Shown here one piece after another: positions 61,699 through 62,678 of a DNA stretch of 62,678 nt; the first letter of the stretch is position 1; each line of letters opens with the position of its first letter. Source of the DNA: CALAGJ01 sp964293305 (GTDB taxonomy: Bacteria; Bacteroidota; Bacteroidia; Chitinophagales; Chitinophagaceae); NCBI GenBank assembly GCA_964293305.1, contig CAXYYO010000019.1, positions 1 through 62,678 of the forward strand, in the 5' to 3' direction. A model generated the notes under the pieces. The model had not been told where the DNA came from and did not search any database. It worked only from the letters and a program-made list of their open reading frames with translations. A program made the position numbers and the translations under genes.

Positions 61699-62430
61699 TT
61701 AGCGTCCAAATAGTCTTGATAAAAGTCCTTTCTTTATTGGCTTTTCAATTCCCCAAATTAATTCCGTTTCGTGTCGTTTTGCTTTGTCAATGTTAGGTCC
61801 AAATTTACCCCACGCAAAACCACTTTGATTTTGTTTGTTTTGTAAATCGGCAACTACAAAATTTTCAGGAAGTGATAATACAAAGTTTTTCAAAGTCGTG
61901 TCGTTAGATTGTCTTGCGTTTTCAAGTTCAATAAATCCATTGTCTTTACTCCATATGTCCATAACCACTTTTTCGTGAATTATGTCAAGGTTTGATTTAT
62001 TTCCGTTTTTACCAAAGTCGTTAACGTGTTCTATAAATTGAGTTAAGTTGTCCGAATGTTTTACAATTACTGCTGGGTCGTGGCATACATAAAACACGCT
62101 TCCCCAATTTCCATTTTTTTCAACGTCTAAAATCCAAAAATTTCCAAAACCGTCTCCCGCAAGCTGAACTGAATGTGGAAAAAACTCTTCAAATCCAAAC
62201 TGTCCAACTCCGTCAAATGTTACTTCTTCTAGTCCGAAAAATTCAAAGCCACTTGCAAATTTTAGTAACTCTTTGATTTCGGTCGGAACTTGTTCGGTCG
62301 GAAGTCTTTTTGATAATTCGTCTAATTCTTGGTCAGTCAAACCTTCTTTAAGTTCAACTTTATATTCGTCTCCGTCTTCGGAAATATATTTTTCGATTAA
62401 GATAGATTTTAGTTTTTCTATTGGTGTCAT
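61699..62430 (-). CDS. SMI1/KNR4 (SUKH) family protein
   Basis: 243 residues. The SUKH fold shows in 'LPTEQVPTEIKELLKFASGF', 'GDGFGNFWILDVEKNGNWGS', 'VFYVCHDPAVIVKHSDNL' (the conserved WGxVFYxCHD region) and 'FVLSLPENFVVADLQNKQNQ'. SUKH proteins are common as immunity proteins for polymorphic toxins or as regulators; no toxin gene is seen beside it in the window. Flanked by R1c upstream and S3 downstream. Confidence 0.85.
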   Translation of the reverse strand: MTPIEKLKSILIEKYISEDGDEYKVELKEGLTDQELDELSKRLPTEQVPTEIKELLKFASGFEFFGLEEVTFDGVGQFGFEEFFPHSVQLAGDGFGNFWILDVEKNGNWGSVFYVCHDPAVIVKHSDNLTQFIEHVNDFGKNGNKSNLDIIHEKVVMDIWSKDNGFIELENARQSNDTTLKNFVLSLPENFVVADLQNKQNQSGFAWGKFGPNIDKAKRHETELIWGIEKPIKKGLLSRLFGR

Positions 62431-62469
62431 AAGTTCAATTTTGTTTTCTTGGTGTATGTCGTGTTATAC

Positions 62470-62678
62470 TTCTGACTAACGTAAATTTAAGTCATTATAA
62501 ATCAATTAGTTACAATACCTAATTCAGCATTAGATATTTCAAATTTAGTGATTTGTTTTTAATTCGATTCACTAATCCAAGTTTTCTTTTTTCATCAAGA
62601 AAGAGGTATAATTTAATCCTTCAAAATATTGATAACACAATGCCAAAGCAACCCTGCAGCTTGCAAACAATTATATGA
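62470..62678 (-). repeat. Repeat R1, copy c (runs to the window end)
   Basis: On the plus strand begins TTCTGACTAACGTAAA and ends CTGCAGCTTGCAAACAATTA at the edge. Nearly identical to R1b over the last 70 bp. The right end may extend past the window. Confidence 0.8.

Noticed and set aside
1..62678. CRISPR array
   Set aside because: No regularly spaced short direct repeats of the kind and no cas gene are visible; the repeats here are long, few and irregularly spaced.
1..62678. Insertion sequence or prophage
   Set aside because: No transposase, integrase, terminase or capsid-like protein is found. The accessory blocks have repeats but no visible mobility enzyme.

Overview
The window reads as a piece of a low-GC Bacteroidota chromosome, probably of the Chitinophagaceae type. 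The evidence is the mutY-ssb-gldE-gldD gene order, type IX secretion C-terminal domains on several exported proteins, GLPGLI and CarboxypepD_reg/TonB-type outer membrane proteins, and many start codons sitting just behind a TAnnTTTG-like -7 box (the Bacteroidota promoter motif) with weak or no Shine-Dalgarno sequence. The genus is inference; no rRNA or tRNA gene was found to settle it.

Positions 1-44,600 are mostly ordinary chromosome. They hold the recJ 3' end; an alkyltransferase-like protein, a secreted cupredoxin, a GNAT acetyltransferase, a dipeptide epimerase, a DUF983 protein and a cyanophycinase-like lipoprotein; an ABC-F / S4-domain / trmD run; purL; two exported proteins; a DMT transporter; ftsX; mutY-ssb-gldE-gldD; a CBM48-like protein, a glycosyltransferase and a PduO-type adenosyltransferase; gatC with a LolD/MacB-type ATPase; divergent arfB/dtd; a large M36 protease, GLPGLI and TonB-type outer membrane proteins; a sterol-desaturase-like enzyme; two GT-C-like membrane proteins followed by a broken acyltransferase; pyrD; convergent, overlapping coaD and mnmA; and an ECF sigma factor preceding YceI, thioredoxin and outer-membrane genes. 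Four long gaps carry copies of one roughly 120-150 bp interspersed repeat, and a second shorter repeat occurs in three gaps.

Positions about 45,000-62,678 are accessory. Block 1 (45,137-48,981: Na/Pi symporter, DUF998, beta-lactamase-like hydrolase) lies between two direct copies of a 105 bp repeat. Block 2 (58,085 to the window end: DoxX, DUF1835, a Doc/Fic toxin with a DNA-binding partner, SMI1/KNR4) starts where a carboxymuconolactone decarboxylase gene has lost its 5' end. Between them (49,143-58,084) is a run of minus-strand genes for stress and detoxification: BshB1, a KAS-II enzyme, a DinB-fold protein, thioredoxin, AraC, an alpha/beta hydrolase, GAPDH and SnoaL proteins. By eye it looks richer in GC.

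The strongest unexplained pattern is in blocks 1 and 2. Three unrelated genes (beta-lactamase-like, DUF1835, SMI1/KNR4) each have the same repeat (R1) just upstream and the same imperfect palindrome (S) just downstream. This R1-ORF-S unit resembles an integron cassette, but canonical attC core sites and an integrase are not visible. The Doc toxin pair has a 10 bp perfect inverted repeat in front of its first gene, a likely operator. Gene decay is frequent: an acyltransferase with a lost N-terminus and an amber codon, a PNPOx-like gene with two ambers, a frameshifted GDCCVxC zinc-ribbon gene behind the sigma factor, and a short AraC N-terminal fragment.
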